From contig DATMFO010000003.1 in assembly GCA_035556135.1 (NCBI GenBank), positions 62,001 to 126,000 of the forward strand: a DNA stretch of 64,000 nt, in the 5' to 3' direction. The position numbers and the translations under genes are program-made. The notes beneath the pieces are model-generated. The model did no database searches, was not told where the DNA came from, and saw only the letters and a list, made by a program, of their open reading frames with translations. The stretch is from ZC4RG30 sp035556135. Lineage in GTDB: Bacteria > Pseudomonadota > Gammaproteobacteria > Steroidobacterales > Steroidobacteraceae. Shown piece by piece: positions 17,477 through 29,524 of this stretch (position 1 is its first letter; every line of letters starts with the position of its first letter).

Positions 17477-18387
17477 CAGAAGTAGCCCTCCTGCTTCTTC
17501 TTCTCCATCGAGGCGGCCGAGTCGTGGTCGATCACGCGGCCCTGGCGCTCGGAACTGGTGGTCAGCAGCATTTCCTGGATCACTTCCGGCAGGGTGTTGG
17601 CATTGCTTTCCACCGCCCCGGTGAGGGGGTAGCAGCCCAGCGTGCGGAAACGCACGTTCCTGATCTCCGGCTTCTCGCCCGGCTGCAGCGGCATTCGCTC
17701 GTCGTCCACCATGATCAGCGCGCCGTCGCGCTTCACCACAGGCCGCGGCGCCGCGAAATACAACGGCACGATGGGGATGTCCTGCTGGTGGATGTACTGC
17801 CAGATGTCCAGCTCGGTCCAGTTGGAGAGCGGGAACACCCGCAGGGATTCCCCCTTGTGCTTGCGCGCGTTGTACAGCTTCCACAGCTCCGGGCGCTGGC
17901 GCTTCGGATCCCAGCGGTGCTGGGCGGAGCGGAAGGAGAACACTCGCTCCTTGGCGCGGGACTTCTCCTCGTCGCGGCGCGCGCCGCCGAAGGCGGCATC
18001 GAATCCATACTGGTCAAGCGCCTGCTTCAGCGCCTGGGTCTTCATCACGTCGGTGTGCACGGCCGAACCGTGGGTGAAGGGTCCGATGCCGCGGGCCAGC
18101 CCTTCCGGGTTGGTATGGACCAGCAGCTCGAAACCCAGCCGCTTCGCCGTGGCGTCGCGGAAGGCAATCATTTCCCGGAACTTCCAGGTGGTGTCCACGT
18201 GCAGGAAGGGGAAGGGCGGCTTGGCCGGGTAGAAGGCCTTCATCGCCAGGTGCAGCATCACCGAGCTGTCCTTGCCGATGGAATACAGCATCACCGGCTT
18301 CTCGCACTCGGCGACCACCTCGCGCATGATGTGGATGGCCTCGGCCTCGAGGCGCTGCAGGTGGGTGAGGCGGACGTTCGTGCTCAT
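17476..18387 (-). CDS. cysD: Sulfate adenylyltransferase subunit 2 (CysD)
   Basis: 303 residues, full length for CysD. The PP-loop motif MLYSIGKDSSVML and the family segments FPFLHVDTTWKFREM, FGGARRDEEKSRAKERVFS and RTLGCYPLTGAVES are present. With CysN it makes APS from ATP and sulfate. It is the first gene of the cysD-cysNC-cysQ operon and is divergent from sucA across 226 bases. A TTATAA in that gap on the minus strand might be a -10 element, but no good -35 matches it. Confidence 0.95.
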   Translation of the reverse strand: MSTNVRLTHLQRLEAEAIHIMREVVAECEKPVMLYSIGKDSSVMLHLAMKAFYPAKPPFPFLHVDTTWKFREMIAFRDATAKRLGFELLVHTNPEGLARGIGPFTHGSAVHTDVMKTQALKQALDQYGFDAAFGGARRDEEKSRAKERVFSFRSAQHRWDPKRQRPELWKLYNARKHKGESLRVFPLSNWTELDIWQYIHQQDIPIVPLYFAAPRPVVKRDGALIMVDDERMPLQPGEKPEIRNVRFRTLGCYPLTGAVESNANTLPEVIQEMLLTTSSERQGRVIDHDSAASMEKKKQEGYF

Positions 18388-18613
18388 CAGTCTGGCAATG
18401 AAATGGCTGCTGCCCGGGCTTATAACCGGCCGCGCAGTCTATCAGAGGGGCTTAATGCAACTCGGGTATCAGCTAACTCGCCACATCCGTGAACGGATTC
18501 ATCCCGAAAGCGGTATGGGAAGTGACGCTGGTCCGAAAGCGCGCCTTGTCCGATTTCGTCTCTGACTAGGCATCCTTTAGACTATCGCGCCTGACAACTC
18601 CACCCGGATTTCC

Positions 18614-21523
<2,910 letters not shown>

Positions 21524-21550
21524 TCTTCCAACACGGGAAAACCGCCTTTC

Positions 21551-22732
21551 ATGAGCACAGAGATCAAAGTTCCGAAGCTGCCTGAATCCGTTGCCGATGC
21601 CACGCTGGTGACCTGGCACAAGAAGCCGGGCGATGCCGTGGCCCGCGACGAGAACCTGGCGGACCTGGAGACCGACAAGGTGGTGCTCGAGGTGCCGGCG
21701 CCGGTGGCCGGAGTGCTGAAGGAAGTGAAGGTGCAGGCCGGGACTACGGTGACCAGCGACCAGTTGCTGGCCATTGTCGAGGCCGGCGCTGCGCCTGCGG
21801 CAAAGGCGGCAGAGCCTGCGGCGCCGAAGGCGGCTGCGAAGGAAGCCGCACCGGCTGCAAAAACTGCGGCGCCAGCTGCTGCTGCGCCTGCCGCCGCCGC
21901 CGCTGGCAAGTCCGGTCCCGCGGCGCGTCGCGCAGCCAGCGAAGCCGGCGTGGATGTGGCCGCGGTGAGCGGCAGCGGACGTGGCGGCGCCGTCACCAAG
22001 TCCGATGTGCTGGCGCATGTCGCTGCCGGCAGCCGCACCGAACGCCGCGTTCCGATGACGCGCCTGCGCGCGCGCATCGCCGAGCGACTGGTGACGGCGC
22101 AGTCCACCCAGGCGCTGCTGACCACCTTCAACGAGGTGGACCTGCAGGCCGTGATGGACCTGCGCGCCCGCCACAAGGACCGCTTCGAGAAGCAGCACGG
22201 CGTGAAGCTGGGTTTCTCCTCGTTCTTCGTGAAGGCCACCATCGAAGCGCTGAAGCGCTTCCCGGTGGTCAACGCGGCCGTGGACGGCAACGACATCGTC
22301 TACCGCGAGTTCTTCGACATCGGCATGGCCGTGTCCACCGAGCGCGGCCTGGTAGTGCCGGTGCTGCGCGACGCGGATGCACTGAGCTTCGCGCAGATCG
22401 AGAAGGCGGTGGGTGACTTCGCCACGCGCGCCCGCAGCGGCTCGCTGACGATGGAGGACCTCACCGGGGGCACCTTCAGCATCACCAATGGCGGCGTGTT
22501 CGGCTCGCTGATGTCCACGCCCATCGTGAATGCGCCGCAGAGCGCCATCCTGGGCATGCACAAGATCCAGGAGCGGCCGGTGGTGGTCAATGGCCAGATC
22601 GTGGTCCGCCCGATGATGTACCTGGCGCTCACCTACGATCACCGCATCATCGACGGGCGCGAGGCCGTGCAGTTCCTGGTGACGATCAAGGACTGCCTGG
22701 AAGATCCGGGCCGCCTGCTGATCGGAGTCTGA
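21551..22732 (+). CDS. sucB: Dihydrolipoyllysine succinyltransferase E2 (SucB)
   Basis: 393 residues. A single lipoyl domain carries the modified lysine K43 in ETDKVVLEV. An Ala-rich flexible linker (about 78-115) leads to a peripheral subunit-binding domain (GPAARRAASEAGVDV) and the acyltransferase core with FSSFFVKATIEALKRFP and the catalytic TYDHRIIDGREAVQFL. It forms the 24-mer core of the complex with SucA and Lpd, which flank it. Confidence 0.96.
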   Translation: MSTEIKVPKLPESVADATLVTWHKKPGDAVARDENLADLETDKVVLEVPAPVAGVLKEVKVQAGTTVTSDQLLAIVEAGAAPAAKAAEPAAPKAAAKEAAPAAKTAAPAAAAPAAAAAGKSGPAARRAASEAGVDVAAVSGSGRGGAVTKSDVLAHVAAGSRTERRVPMTRLRARIAERLVTAQSTQALLTTFNEVDLQAVMDLRARHKDRFEKQHGVKLGFSSFFVKATIEALKRFPVVNAAVDGNDIVYREFFDIGMAVSTERGLVVPVLRDADALSFAQIEKAVGDFATRARSGSLTMEDLTGGTFSITNGGVFGSLMSTPIVNAPQSAILGMHKIQERPVVVNGQIVVRPMMYLALTYDHRIIDGREAVQFLVTIKDCLEDPGRLLIGV

Positions 22733-22737
22733 AGGCC

Positions 22738-24165
22738 ATGAGCGACAACTTCGACGTGATCGTCATCGGGGGCGGCCCCGGTGGCTACCCCGCGGCCATC
22801 CGCGCCGCGCAGAACGGACTCTCGGTGGCCTGCATCGACGCGTGGAAGAACCGCGATGGCTCCAGCGCCTTCGGCGGCACCTGCCTGAACGCGGGCTGCA
22901 TTCCCTCCAAGGCGCTGCTGGAATCCTCCGAGCTGTTCCACCGCGCGCAGCACGAATTCAAGGTCCATGGCATCAACGTGGGCACGCCTTCAGTCGATGT
23001 GGCCGCGATGCAGAAGCGCAAGGCCGGCATCGTCAAGGGCATGACCGGCGGCATCGCCTCGCTGTTCAAGTCCGCCGGCGTCACAGGGCTGGCCGGGCAC
23101 GGCCGGCTGCTGGCGGACAAGAAGGTGGAATACACGGCCACCGACGGCAGCAAGCGCACGCTGCAGGCACAGCATGTGATCCTGGCCTCCGGCTCGGTTC
23201 CCACGGAACTGAAGAGCGTGCCGCAGGATGGCGAATACATCGTCGATTCCTGGGGCGCGCTGGACTTCCCCTCGGTGCCTGCACGGCTCGGCGTCATCGG
23301 CGCTGGCGTGATCGGGCTTGAGCTGGGCAGCGTGTGGGCGCGCCTCGGCGCAAAGGTCACTATCCTCGAGGCTGGCGAGGAATTCCTCGCCATGGCCGAT
23401 CGTCCGCTGGCCGCCGAGGCGCTCAAGCAGCTGCGCAAGCAGGGCCTGGACATCCGCCTCGGCGCCAAGGTGAGCGGCGCAAAGGTCGCCCGCAAGGAAG
23501 TGGCGGTGAAGTTCACCGATGCCTCCGGCGAGCAGGAGCTCGGCTTTGACCGTGTGGTGGTGGCCATCGGCCGCCGGCCATATACCAGGGACCTGCTGGG
23601 TGAAGGCACGGGCGTGGCGATCGATGCACGCGGCTTCATCGTGGTGGACGAGCACTGCCGCACCGGGGCTGCGGACGTCTATGCCGTGGGCGATTGCGTG
23701 CGCGGCCCCATGCTGGCGCACAAGGCGAAGGAGGAGGGTGTGATGGCCGCCGAACTCGCTGCCGGGCGGTACGGCCACACCAACTACGAGGTGGTGCCGT
23801 CGGTGATCTACACCGCGCCGGAAATCGCCTGGGTGGGCCAGACCGAGGCGCAGGCGCGTGCCGCAGGCGTGAACGTGAAGATCGGCCAGTTCCCCTTCAT
23901 CGCCAGCGGGCGGGCGAGGGCGATGGAAGCCACCGCTGGCTTCGCGCGCATCGTCGCAGACGCTGACAGCGATCGCGTGCTGGGTGTGCACATCATCGGC
24001 CCGATGGCCGGCGAGCTGATCGCCGAGGCCTGCCTGGCGCTGGAATACCAGGCCAGCTGCGAGGACCTGCAGCGCACGATGCATGCACATCCGACGCTCT
24101 CGGAGGCCGTGCACGAGGCGGCCCTGGCGGCCGACAAGCGCGCCATCGACACGCTGAACCGCTAG
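22738..24165 (+). CDS. lpdA: Dihydrolipoyl dehydrogenase (E3)
   Basis: 475 residues. The FAD-binding motif VIVIGGGPGGYPAAIRAA, the redox-active disulfide C49/C54 in GGTCLNAGCIPSK, the NAD domain GVIGAGVIGLELGSVW and the C-terminal HAHPTLSEAVHEAA with the catalytic histidine are intact. It reoxidises the dihydrolipoyl arm of SucB, and perhaps of other 2-oxo-acid complexes. It begins 5 bases after sucB. Its TAG stop shares the palindrome CTAG with the stop of the convergent relA gene. Confidence 0.96.
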   Translation: MSDNFDVIVIGGGPGGYPAAIRAAQNGLSVACIDAWKNRDGSSAFGGTCLNAGCIPSKALLESSELFHRAQHEFKVHGINVGTPSVDVAAMQKRKAGIVKGMTGGIASLFKSAGVTGLAGHGRLLADKKVEYTATDGSKRTLQAQHVILASGSVPTELKSVPQDGEYIVDSWGALDFPSVPARLGVIGAGVIGLELGSVWARLGAKVTILEAGEEFLAMADRPLAAEALKQLRKQGLDIRLGAKVSGAKVARKEVAVKFTDASGEQELGFDRVVVAIGRRPYTRDLLGEGTGVAIDARGFIVVDEHCRTGAADVYAVGDCVRGPMLAHKAKEEGVMAAELAAGRYGHTNYEVVPSVIYTAPEIAWVGQTEAQARAAGVNVKIGQFPFIASGRARAMEATAGFARIVADADSDRVLGVHIIGPMAGELIAEACLALEYQASCEDLQRTMHAHPTLSEAVHEAALAADKRAIDTLNR

Positions 24166-26189
24166 GTCGCGCGCCGCACCTTGAACACGTTCGGGATGCG
24201 CGCCAGCCGGCGCTGCACCCGCGTGAGCTCGCTGATGTCGCGCACGGTGAGGCGTACCTCGAATCGGGCGATGCGGTCTGCCGGGTCGGTGGCGCTGCTC
24301 ACGCCCTCGATGCTCAGCCTTTCCTCGGCGATCAGGTCGGAGATGTCGCGCAGCAGGCCGCGCCGGTCGAAGGCCTCTATCAGCACGCGCGCCGCGATAC
24401 GGGCGCTGGTGGCGGCATCAGACCAGTCCACTTCCAGCAGGCGCTGCGGCTTCTGCTTCACCATGCGGGCCAGGCCCGGGCAGGCGGCCTGGTGGATGGT
24501 CACGCCACGTCCCAGCGTCAGGTAGCCGCGGATGGGCTGTGGGCGCATGGGCGCGCAGCAGCGCGCCAGCGTGATGGGCAGGTCGCCCACGCCCTCGATC
24601 TCCACCGGGGAACGAGAGCCACCAATGGCCTTGCGCCGTTTCGGGATGGCTGATGGTGGTGCCGCCTCCGGCGCCGGACCGGGCACCTGGCGCGCAGTCG
24701 CCGCAGCGGCCCTGGTCTGCGCGGCGCCCGCCGCCTTTCCTCCGCTCTCCTGGGCCTCGTCCAGGCGCCGGAAATACGCGCGCAGCTTGGCGCGGCTGCG
24801 CGGCGAAGCCAGGTAGCCGTCGCGTTCGGACAGCCAGTCGCGGCTGGGCGCCGGTTCCTTGCCGGTGATGACCTCCACCACGTCGCCACTGCGCAGCGGC
24901 TGGTTCAATGGCGTGATGCGGCCGTTGATCTTCGCGCCGCGGCAGCGCTCGCCAAGCCCGCTGTGCAGGTGGAAGGCGAAGTCCAGCGGCGTGCCGCCGC
25001 GGGGCAGGTCGATGACCTCGCCCTTGGGCGTCAGCGCATAGATGCGATCATCGAACAGTCCCGTGGACAGGCGTGTGAGGGCATCCCCGCCGGCACCGCC
25101 TGGCGGTCCGTGCAGCAGCTCGCGCACCTGCTGGATCTTCTCGTCGTAGCGCCGGTCCGCGCCGCCTTCCTTGTAGCGCCAGTGCGCGGCGATGCCGAGC
25201 TCGGCCTGGGCATGCATCTCGCGGGTGCGGATCTGCACTTCCACCGCCTTGCCGCCCGGACCGCGCACGGCCGTGTGGATGGACTGGTAGGCATTGTCCT
25301 TGGGTGTTGCTATGTAGTCGTCGAACTCGGAGGGCAGGAACGGCCACAGCTCGTGCACCACACCCAGGGCCGCATAGCAGTCGGCCACCGTGTCGACCAT
25401 GATGCGCACCGCGCGCAGGTCGAGGATCCGCTCGAAGACCAGGCGCTTGCGCTGCATCTTGCGCCAGATGCTGTAGATGTGTTTCGGGCGTCCGGTGACC
25501 TCGGCATCCAGTCCTGCCCTGCGCAGCGCCTCTTCGAGGGCACGGATCACTTCCTGGATGTACTGCTCGCGGTCGCGGCGCTTCTCGTTCAGCGCGGCCT
25601 TGATGCGCTGGTAGTCCTGCGGATGGGATTCGCGGAAGGCCAGGTCCTCCAGCTCCCACTTGACCGCCCAGATGCCCAGCCGGTTCGCCAGCGGTGCGTA
25701 GAGTTCCTGCACTTCAAGCGCGATCTGCCGCCGGCGTGCCGCCGGTTCCTCGCGCGCGTGGCGGGCTCGCACCAGCTGCCCGGCCAGGCGGGCGATGACC
25801 AGCCGCGGATCGCCCACCACGGCGAGCAGCATCTTGCGGACGGTCTCGGCCTGTCCCGAAGGCAACGGTTCGCCGCTGGACCAGCGGCCATCGAGCCGGA
25901 ATTCACCGAGGCGTTCCAGCTGGTCGGCCAGACGCATGGTGGCAGCGCCCAGGCGCAGGCGCTGCGCACCCGTGAGCTCAGCTGCATCCTCCCGTCCATG
26001 GCGGGCTGCGTGCAGCATGGCCGCGGCCGCAAGCGGTGCATCGCCGGTGAGTTCCAGGACGACGTCCGCGGTTTCGCGTGCGCGCTCGATGAGGACTGGC
26101 GGCGTGGCGGTTTCGGCCAGGATGGCGGCTGCCGGCTCCAGCGCTGCCTCGCGCAGGCCGGCCGGTAGAGACGATGTGACGATCACCAC
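24162..26189 (-). CDS. relA: (p)ppGpp synthetase RelA (monofunctional type)
   Basis: 675 residues. The N-terminal hydrolase region lacks the HD metal motif (where SpoT has HDxxED, this reads LHAARHGREDA), so hydrolysis is not expected. The synthetase domain has ILDLRAVRIMV and the acidic EFDDYIATPKDNAYQS motif diagnostic of RelA rather than the RxKD of bifunctional SpoT. TGS (YALTPKGEVIDLPRGG), a cysteine-containing zinc-finger/conserved region (LARCCAPMRPQ) and a C-terminal ACT domain follow. The start is GTG at 26189 or 26186, just 20 bases from divergent ruvC. Confidence 0.93.
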   Translation of the reverse strand: MVIVTSSLPAGLREAALEPAAAILAETATPPVLIERARETADVVLELTGDAPLAAAAMLHAARHGREDAAELTGAQRLRLGAATMRLADQLERLGEFRLDGRWSSGEPLPSGQAETVRKMLLAVVGDPRLVIARLAGQLVRARHAREEPAARRRQIALEVQELYAPLANRLGIWAVKWELEDLAFRESHPQDYQRIKAALNEKRRDREQYIQEVIRALEEALRRAGLDAEVTGRPKHIYSIWRKMQRKRLVFERILDLRAVRIMVDTVADCYAALGVVHELWPFLPSEFDDYIATPKDNAYQSIHTAVRGPGGKAVEVQIRTREMHAQAELGIAAHWRYKEGGADRRYDEKIQQVRELLHGPPGGAGGDALTRLSTGLFDDRIYALTPKGEVIDLPRGGTPLDFAFHLHSGLGERCRGAKINGRITPLNQPLRSGDVVEVITGKEPAPSRDWLSERDGYLASPRSRAKLRAYFRRLDEAQESGGKAAGAAQTRAAAATARQVPGPAPEAAPPSAIPKRRKAIGGSRSPVEIEGVGDLPITLARCCAPMRPQPIRGYLTLGRGVTIHQAACPGLARMVKQKPQRLLEVDWSDAATSARIAARVLIEAFDRRGLLRDISDLIAEERLSIEGVSSATDPADRIARFEVRLTVRDISELTRVQRRLARIPNVFKVRRAT

Positions 26190-26208
26190 GTCACGCTATC
26201 ATATTCGG

Positions 26209-26811
26209 ATGCCGCGCTATGCAAGCCGCTCCTGGCGTTCATTCGATCCGGCCCGGCTGGTCGAAGCGCGCAGCGTCGCCGCGCCTGCGCCTGCATCCAC
26301 CGCCCGTCCCGGCCGAGTGCTCGGCCTCGACCCCGGTTCGCTGCGCACTGGCTACGGCATCGTCGACTGCAATGAGCGTGGCGAGACGCACGTGGCAAGC
26401 GGCTGCATTCACGTGAAGGGGGCAGACCTCGCCCGCCGCCTGCACCTGATCCACCAGCGGCTGCTGGAACTGGTGGAACAGTTCCGCCCCGATGAAGTCG
26501 CCGTCGAGCGGGTGTTCATGCATCGCAACGCCGACAGCGCGCTGAAGCTCGGACAGGCACGGGGTGCTGCGCTGACCGCGGTCGTGGCGCGCGGCGCCGC
26601 CGTCTATGAATACGCCCCGCGCGCGGTGAAGCTGGCGCTGGTGGGCACCGGCGCCGCCGACAAGGCGCAGGTGGCGCACATGGTCCGGGCACTGCTGGCC
26701 ATCGCCGAGCCAGCCACACATGACGTATCCGATGCGCTGGCGATTGCGCTCTGCCATGCCCAGGCGCGCCGTACCGCCGGCCGCCTGGCGGCGATGGGAA
26801 GCAGCGGGTGA
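26209..26811 (+). CDS. ruvC: Holliday junction resolvase RuvC, N-terminally extended
   Basis: 200 residues. The RNase H-like fold has D41 in VLGLDPGSLRTGYG, the glutamate in EVAVERVFMHRN and the C-terminal acidic pair in THDVSDALAIALCH, so all four catalytic carboxylates are present. The core begins only at residue 37; the first ~35 residues (MPRYASRSWRSFDPARLVEA and an Ala/Pro-rich stretch) are extra compared with E. coli RuvC. A GTG at 26317 would give the short form. First gene of ruvC-ruvA-ruvB; its TGA overlaps the ruvA GTG. Confidence 0.93.
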   Translation: MPRYASRSWRSFDPARLVEARSVAAPAPASTARPGRVLGLDPGSLRTGYGIVDCNERGETHVASGCIHVKGADLARRLHLIHQRLLELVEQFRPDEVAVERVFMHRNADSALKLGQARGAALTAVVARGAAVYEYAPRAVKLALVGTGAADKAQVAHMVRALLAIAEPATHDVSDALAIALCHAQARRTAGRLAAMGSSG

Positions 26812-27389
26812 TCGGCGCACTGGCGGGAGTGCTGGCGGAGAAGGAACCGCCACGGCTGCTGGTCGAATGCCAGGGTGTTGGCTACGAGGTCGAGGTGCCC
26901 ATGTCCACCTACCTCACGCTGCCGCCGGTGGGCAGCAGCGTGCGGCTGCGCATCCACCATGTGCTGCGCGAGGATGCCTCGCTGCTGTTCGGATTCGCCA
27001 GCGCGGAGGAGCGCGAGCTGTTCCGCACGCTGCTGAAGGTCAACGGCGTGGGTCCGAAGGTGGCGCTGGCCATCCTCTCCGGCGTGAGCGCAGCCGACTT
27101 CCGCGCCGCCGTCGCGGCCGAGGATGCGGCGGCACTGACGCGCATTCCCGGCGTGGGCCGCAAGACTGCGGATCGCCTGCTGGTGGAGATGCGCGATCAC
27201 TTCCGCGATGCACCGGTGCTGCCCGGTGGATCCCGCAAGCTGCCGCCACGCGAGGAGGCGCTGCAGGCACTGCTGGCGCTGGGCTACAAGGCGCAGGAAG
27301 CGCAGAAGATGCTCGAAAAGGCCGGCACTGAAGGGGCCAGCACCGAAGACCTGATCCGCGGCGCGCTGATGGGCGCGGCGGTGAAGTGA
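26808..27389 (+). CDS. ruvA: Holliday junction branch-migration protein RuvA
   Basis: 193 residues. The N-terminal OB domain starts MIGALAGVLAEKEPPRLLVE; two helix-hairpin-helix motifs (LLKVNGVGPKVALAIL and LTRIPGVGRKTADRLL) bind junction DNA, and the C-terminal domain III (EEALQALLALGYKAQEA) contacts RuvB. It starts with GTG overlapping the ruvC stop (GTGA). It works with RuvB and RuvC in recombination repair. Confidence 0.96.
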   Translation: MIGALAGVLAEKEPPRLLVECQGVGYEVEVPMSTYLTLPPVGSSVRLRIHHVLREDASLLFGFASAEERELFRTLLKVNGVGPKVALAILSGVSAADFRAAVAAEDAAALTRIPGVGRKTADRLLVEMRDHFRDAPVLPGGSRKLPPREEALQALLALGYKAQEAQKMLEKAGTEGASTEDLIRGALMGAAVK

Positions 27390-27396
27390 GGCACCC

Positions 27397-28434
27397 GTGA
27401 ACGACAGGCTGGTCAGTACCTCAGGCACCCGTGAGGAAGAAAGCCACGACCGCGCCATCCGTCCCAGGCGGCTGGCGGAGTACGTCGGCCAGCCCGGGGT
27501 AAAAGCGCAGCTCGGCCTGTTCATCGAGGCTGCGCGTACGCGCGGCGAGGCGCTGGACCACGTGCTGGTGTTCGGTCCGCCCGGCCTTGGCAAGACCACG
27601 CTGGCGCAGATCCTTGCCGCCGAGCTGGGCGTGAACCTGGCCCACACCTCCGGCCCGGTGCTCGAGCGCCCGGGCGATCTTGCCGCCCAGCTCACCAAGC
27701 TCGGGCCGCGCGACCTGCTGTTCATCGACGAGATCCATCGCCTCAGTCCCGTGGTGGAGGAAATCCTCTATCCGGCGATGGAGGACTACCAGCTGGACAT
27801 CATGATCGGCGAAGGGCCGGCGGCGCGCTCCATCAAGCTCAACCTGCCGCCGTTCACGCTGGTTGGCGCCACCACCCGTGCCGGGCTGCTCACCTCACCG
27901 CTTCGCGACCGCTTCGGCATCGTGCAGCGGCTGGACTTCTACTCTGATGCCGAGCTGGCGCAGATCGTTGCGCGTTCCGCCGCCATCCTTGGCGTGAATG
28001 CAACGCCCGCCGGCGCCGCGCGCATCGCCCAGCGCTCGCGCGGCACGCCCCGCATCGCCAACCGGCTGCTGCGCCGAGTGCGCGACTATGCGCAGGTGAA
28101 GGGCGATGGCCACATCGACGAGCGCATCGCCGATGCAGCGCTCGACCTGCTCGACGTTGATCCAAAGGGGCTGGATGCGCTCGACCGTCGCGTGCTGACG
28201 ACAGTGGTGGAGCAGTTCGATGGCGGGCCGGTGGGCATCGAGAGCCTGGCTGCTTCCATCGGCGAGGAACGCGGTACGCTCGAGGACGTGGTCGAACCCT
28301 TCCTGATCCAGCGAGGCCTGCTGATGCGCACAGCGCGCGGTCGCGTCGCCTCGCGACAGGCTTACCTGCATCTGGGGCTGGCTGTTCCCGAGCGCGCCGG
28401 TGCGCCGTTGCCGCTGTTCGAGGATCCGAAGTGA
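27397..28434 (+). CDS. ruvB: Holliday junction ATPase RuvB
   Basis: 345 residues of AAA+ motor. Walker A is GPPGLGKTTLAQILA, Walker B LLFIDEIHRL, sensor 1 LVGATTRAGLLTSPL, the arginine finger lies in RDRFG, and sensor 2 in RGTPRIANRLLRR; the winged helix follows. The start is GTG at 27397, 7 bases after ruvA. Its stop overlaps the GTG of ybgC. It is a hexameric ring that pumps DNA through the RuvA-bound junction. Confidence 0.97.
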   Translation: MNDRLVSTSGTREEESHDRAIRPRRLAEYVGQPGVKAQLGLFIEAARTRGEALDHVLVFGPPGLGKTTLAQILAAELGVNLAHTSGPVLERPGDLAAQLTKLGPRDLLFIDEIHRLSPVVEEILYPAMEDYQLDIMIGEGPAARSIKLNLPPFTLVGATTRAGLLTSPLRDRFGIVQRLDFYSDAELAQIVARSAAILGVNATPAGAARIAQRSRGTPRIANRLLRRVRDYAQVKGDGHIDERIADAALDLLDVDPKGLDALDRRVLTTVVEQFDGGPVGIESLAASIGEERGTLEDVVEPFLIQRGLLMRTARGRVASRQAYLHLGLAVPERAGAPLPLFEDPK

Positions 28435-28832
28435 CGGATCTGCGCCTTCCCGTAAGGGTGTATTACGAAGACACCGATGCAGGCGGCGTCGTCTACCATA
28501 CCGGATACATCCGGTTCTTCGAGCGCGCCCGCACCGAGTGGCTGCGCCAGATGGGTTATTCCCAGCAACAGCTGGCAGAGGAGGCAGGAGTGCTGTTTAC
28601 CGTGGTGGAGCTGGCGGTGCGCTATGTGAAGCCCGCGCGGCTCGACGACATGCTCGAGGTGCTGGCGAGGCCGGAGGTCACCGGCGGCGCTTCGATCAGC
28701 TTCGAGCAGGAAATACGCAACGCAGGAGGAGACCTGCTGGCCGAAGGGCAGGTGCGGGTAGCCTGCGTGTCAGCGGGCAGCCTGAAGCCGCGCCGCCTGC
28801 CGGCGCAACTGGCCGCGAGGATGGCGCGATGA
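28431..28832 (+). CDS. ybgC: Tol-Pal-associated acyl-CoA thioesterase YbgC
   Basis: 133 residues with a hot-dog fold. The catalytic motif YYEDTDAGGVVYHTGYIRFFERART contains the nucleophilic/base aspartate D16 that matches D18 of E. coli YbgC. It hydrolyses acyl-CoA (or acyl-ACP) and is regularly encoded ahead of tolQ. GTG start overlaps ruvB, and its stop overlaps the tolQ start (ATGA), so translation is coupled on both sides. Confidence 0.95.
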   Translation: MTDLRLPVRVYYEDTDAGGVVYHTGYIRFFERARTEWLRQMGYSQQQLAEEAGVLFTVVELAVRYVKPARLDDMLEVLARPEVTGGASISFEQEIRNAGGDLLAEGQVRVACVSAGSLKPRRLPAQLAARMAR

Positions 28833-29524
28833 ATGGTGACATGGCCACCGTGATCCACCTGGTGGTGGATGCCAGCCTGGTGGTGCAGATCGTGCTGGCC
28901 ATGCTGGCGATCGCATCGCTGGCGTCGTGGGCCATCATCCTTGCCAAGCGCTCCGTGCTCTCGAGGGCGAGCACCGAGGCCAATCATTTCGAGGCTGCGT
29001 TCTGGTCCGGTGGTGACCTGGGCACGCTCTACCGGAATCTCGAGGCCAAGGGCGGCAGCACCGGCATGAGCAGCATCTTCGAGATGGGCTTCCGCGAGTT
29101 CGCGCGCCTGCGCCAGAGCGGCGGCACCTCCGAGCAGCTGCTCGAAGGGGCGCGACGGGCCATGAAGGTGGCGCAGCTGAAAGAAATCGAGCGCCTGGAA
29201 CACAACCTCGCCACGCTGGCCACCATCGGTTCCGTGAGTCCTTACGTGGGCCTCTTCGGCACGGTGTGCGGCATCCTCAACACGTTCATGAGCCTGGGCG
29301 AGGTGCAGCAGGCCACGCTGGCCACTGTGGCGCCGGGTATCGCCGAGGCACTGGTGGCCACGGCCGTGGCGCTCGTGGCAGCCATTCCCGCCTTCATCGC
29401 CTACAACCGCTATGCGGACAAGGTGAGCCGCCTTGAGCTGCGTTACAACGCCTTCATGGAAGAGTTCTCCACCATCCTGCAGCGTTATGCTGCAAGGCAG
29501 CCGGCAGCCGGAGATCCCGCCTGA
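28829..29524 (+). CDS. tolQ: TolQ, inner-membrane proton-channel subunit of Tol-Pal
   Basis: 231 residues with three membrane helices: about 12-32, and a pair around VSPYVGLFGTVCGILNTF and ATAVALVAAIPAFIAYN, as in the MotA/TolQ/ExbB family. With TolR it uses the proton gradient to energise TolA during outer-membrane constriction. The ATG at 28829 overlaps ybgC. Confidence 0.96.
   Translation: MNGDMATVIHLVVDASLVVQIVLAMLAIASLASWAIILAKRSVLSRASTEANHFEAAFWSGGDLGTLYRNLEAKGGSTGMSSIFEMGFREFARLRQSGGTSEQLLEGARRAMKVAQLKEIERLEHNLATLATIGSVSPYVGLFGTVCGILNTFMSLGEVQQATLATVAPGIAEALVATAVALVAAIPAFIAYNRYADKVSRLELRYNAFMEEFSTILQRYAARQPAAGDPA

Noticed and set aside
18388..18613. Sigma-70 promoters for cysD and sucA
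   Set aside because: TTATAA and other fragments occur, but no hexamer pair with 16-18 base spacing is convincing.
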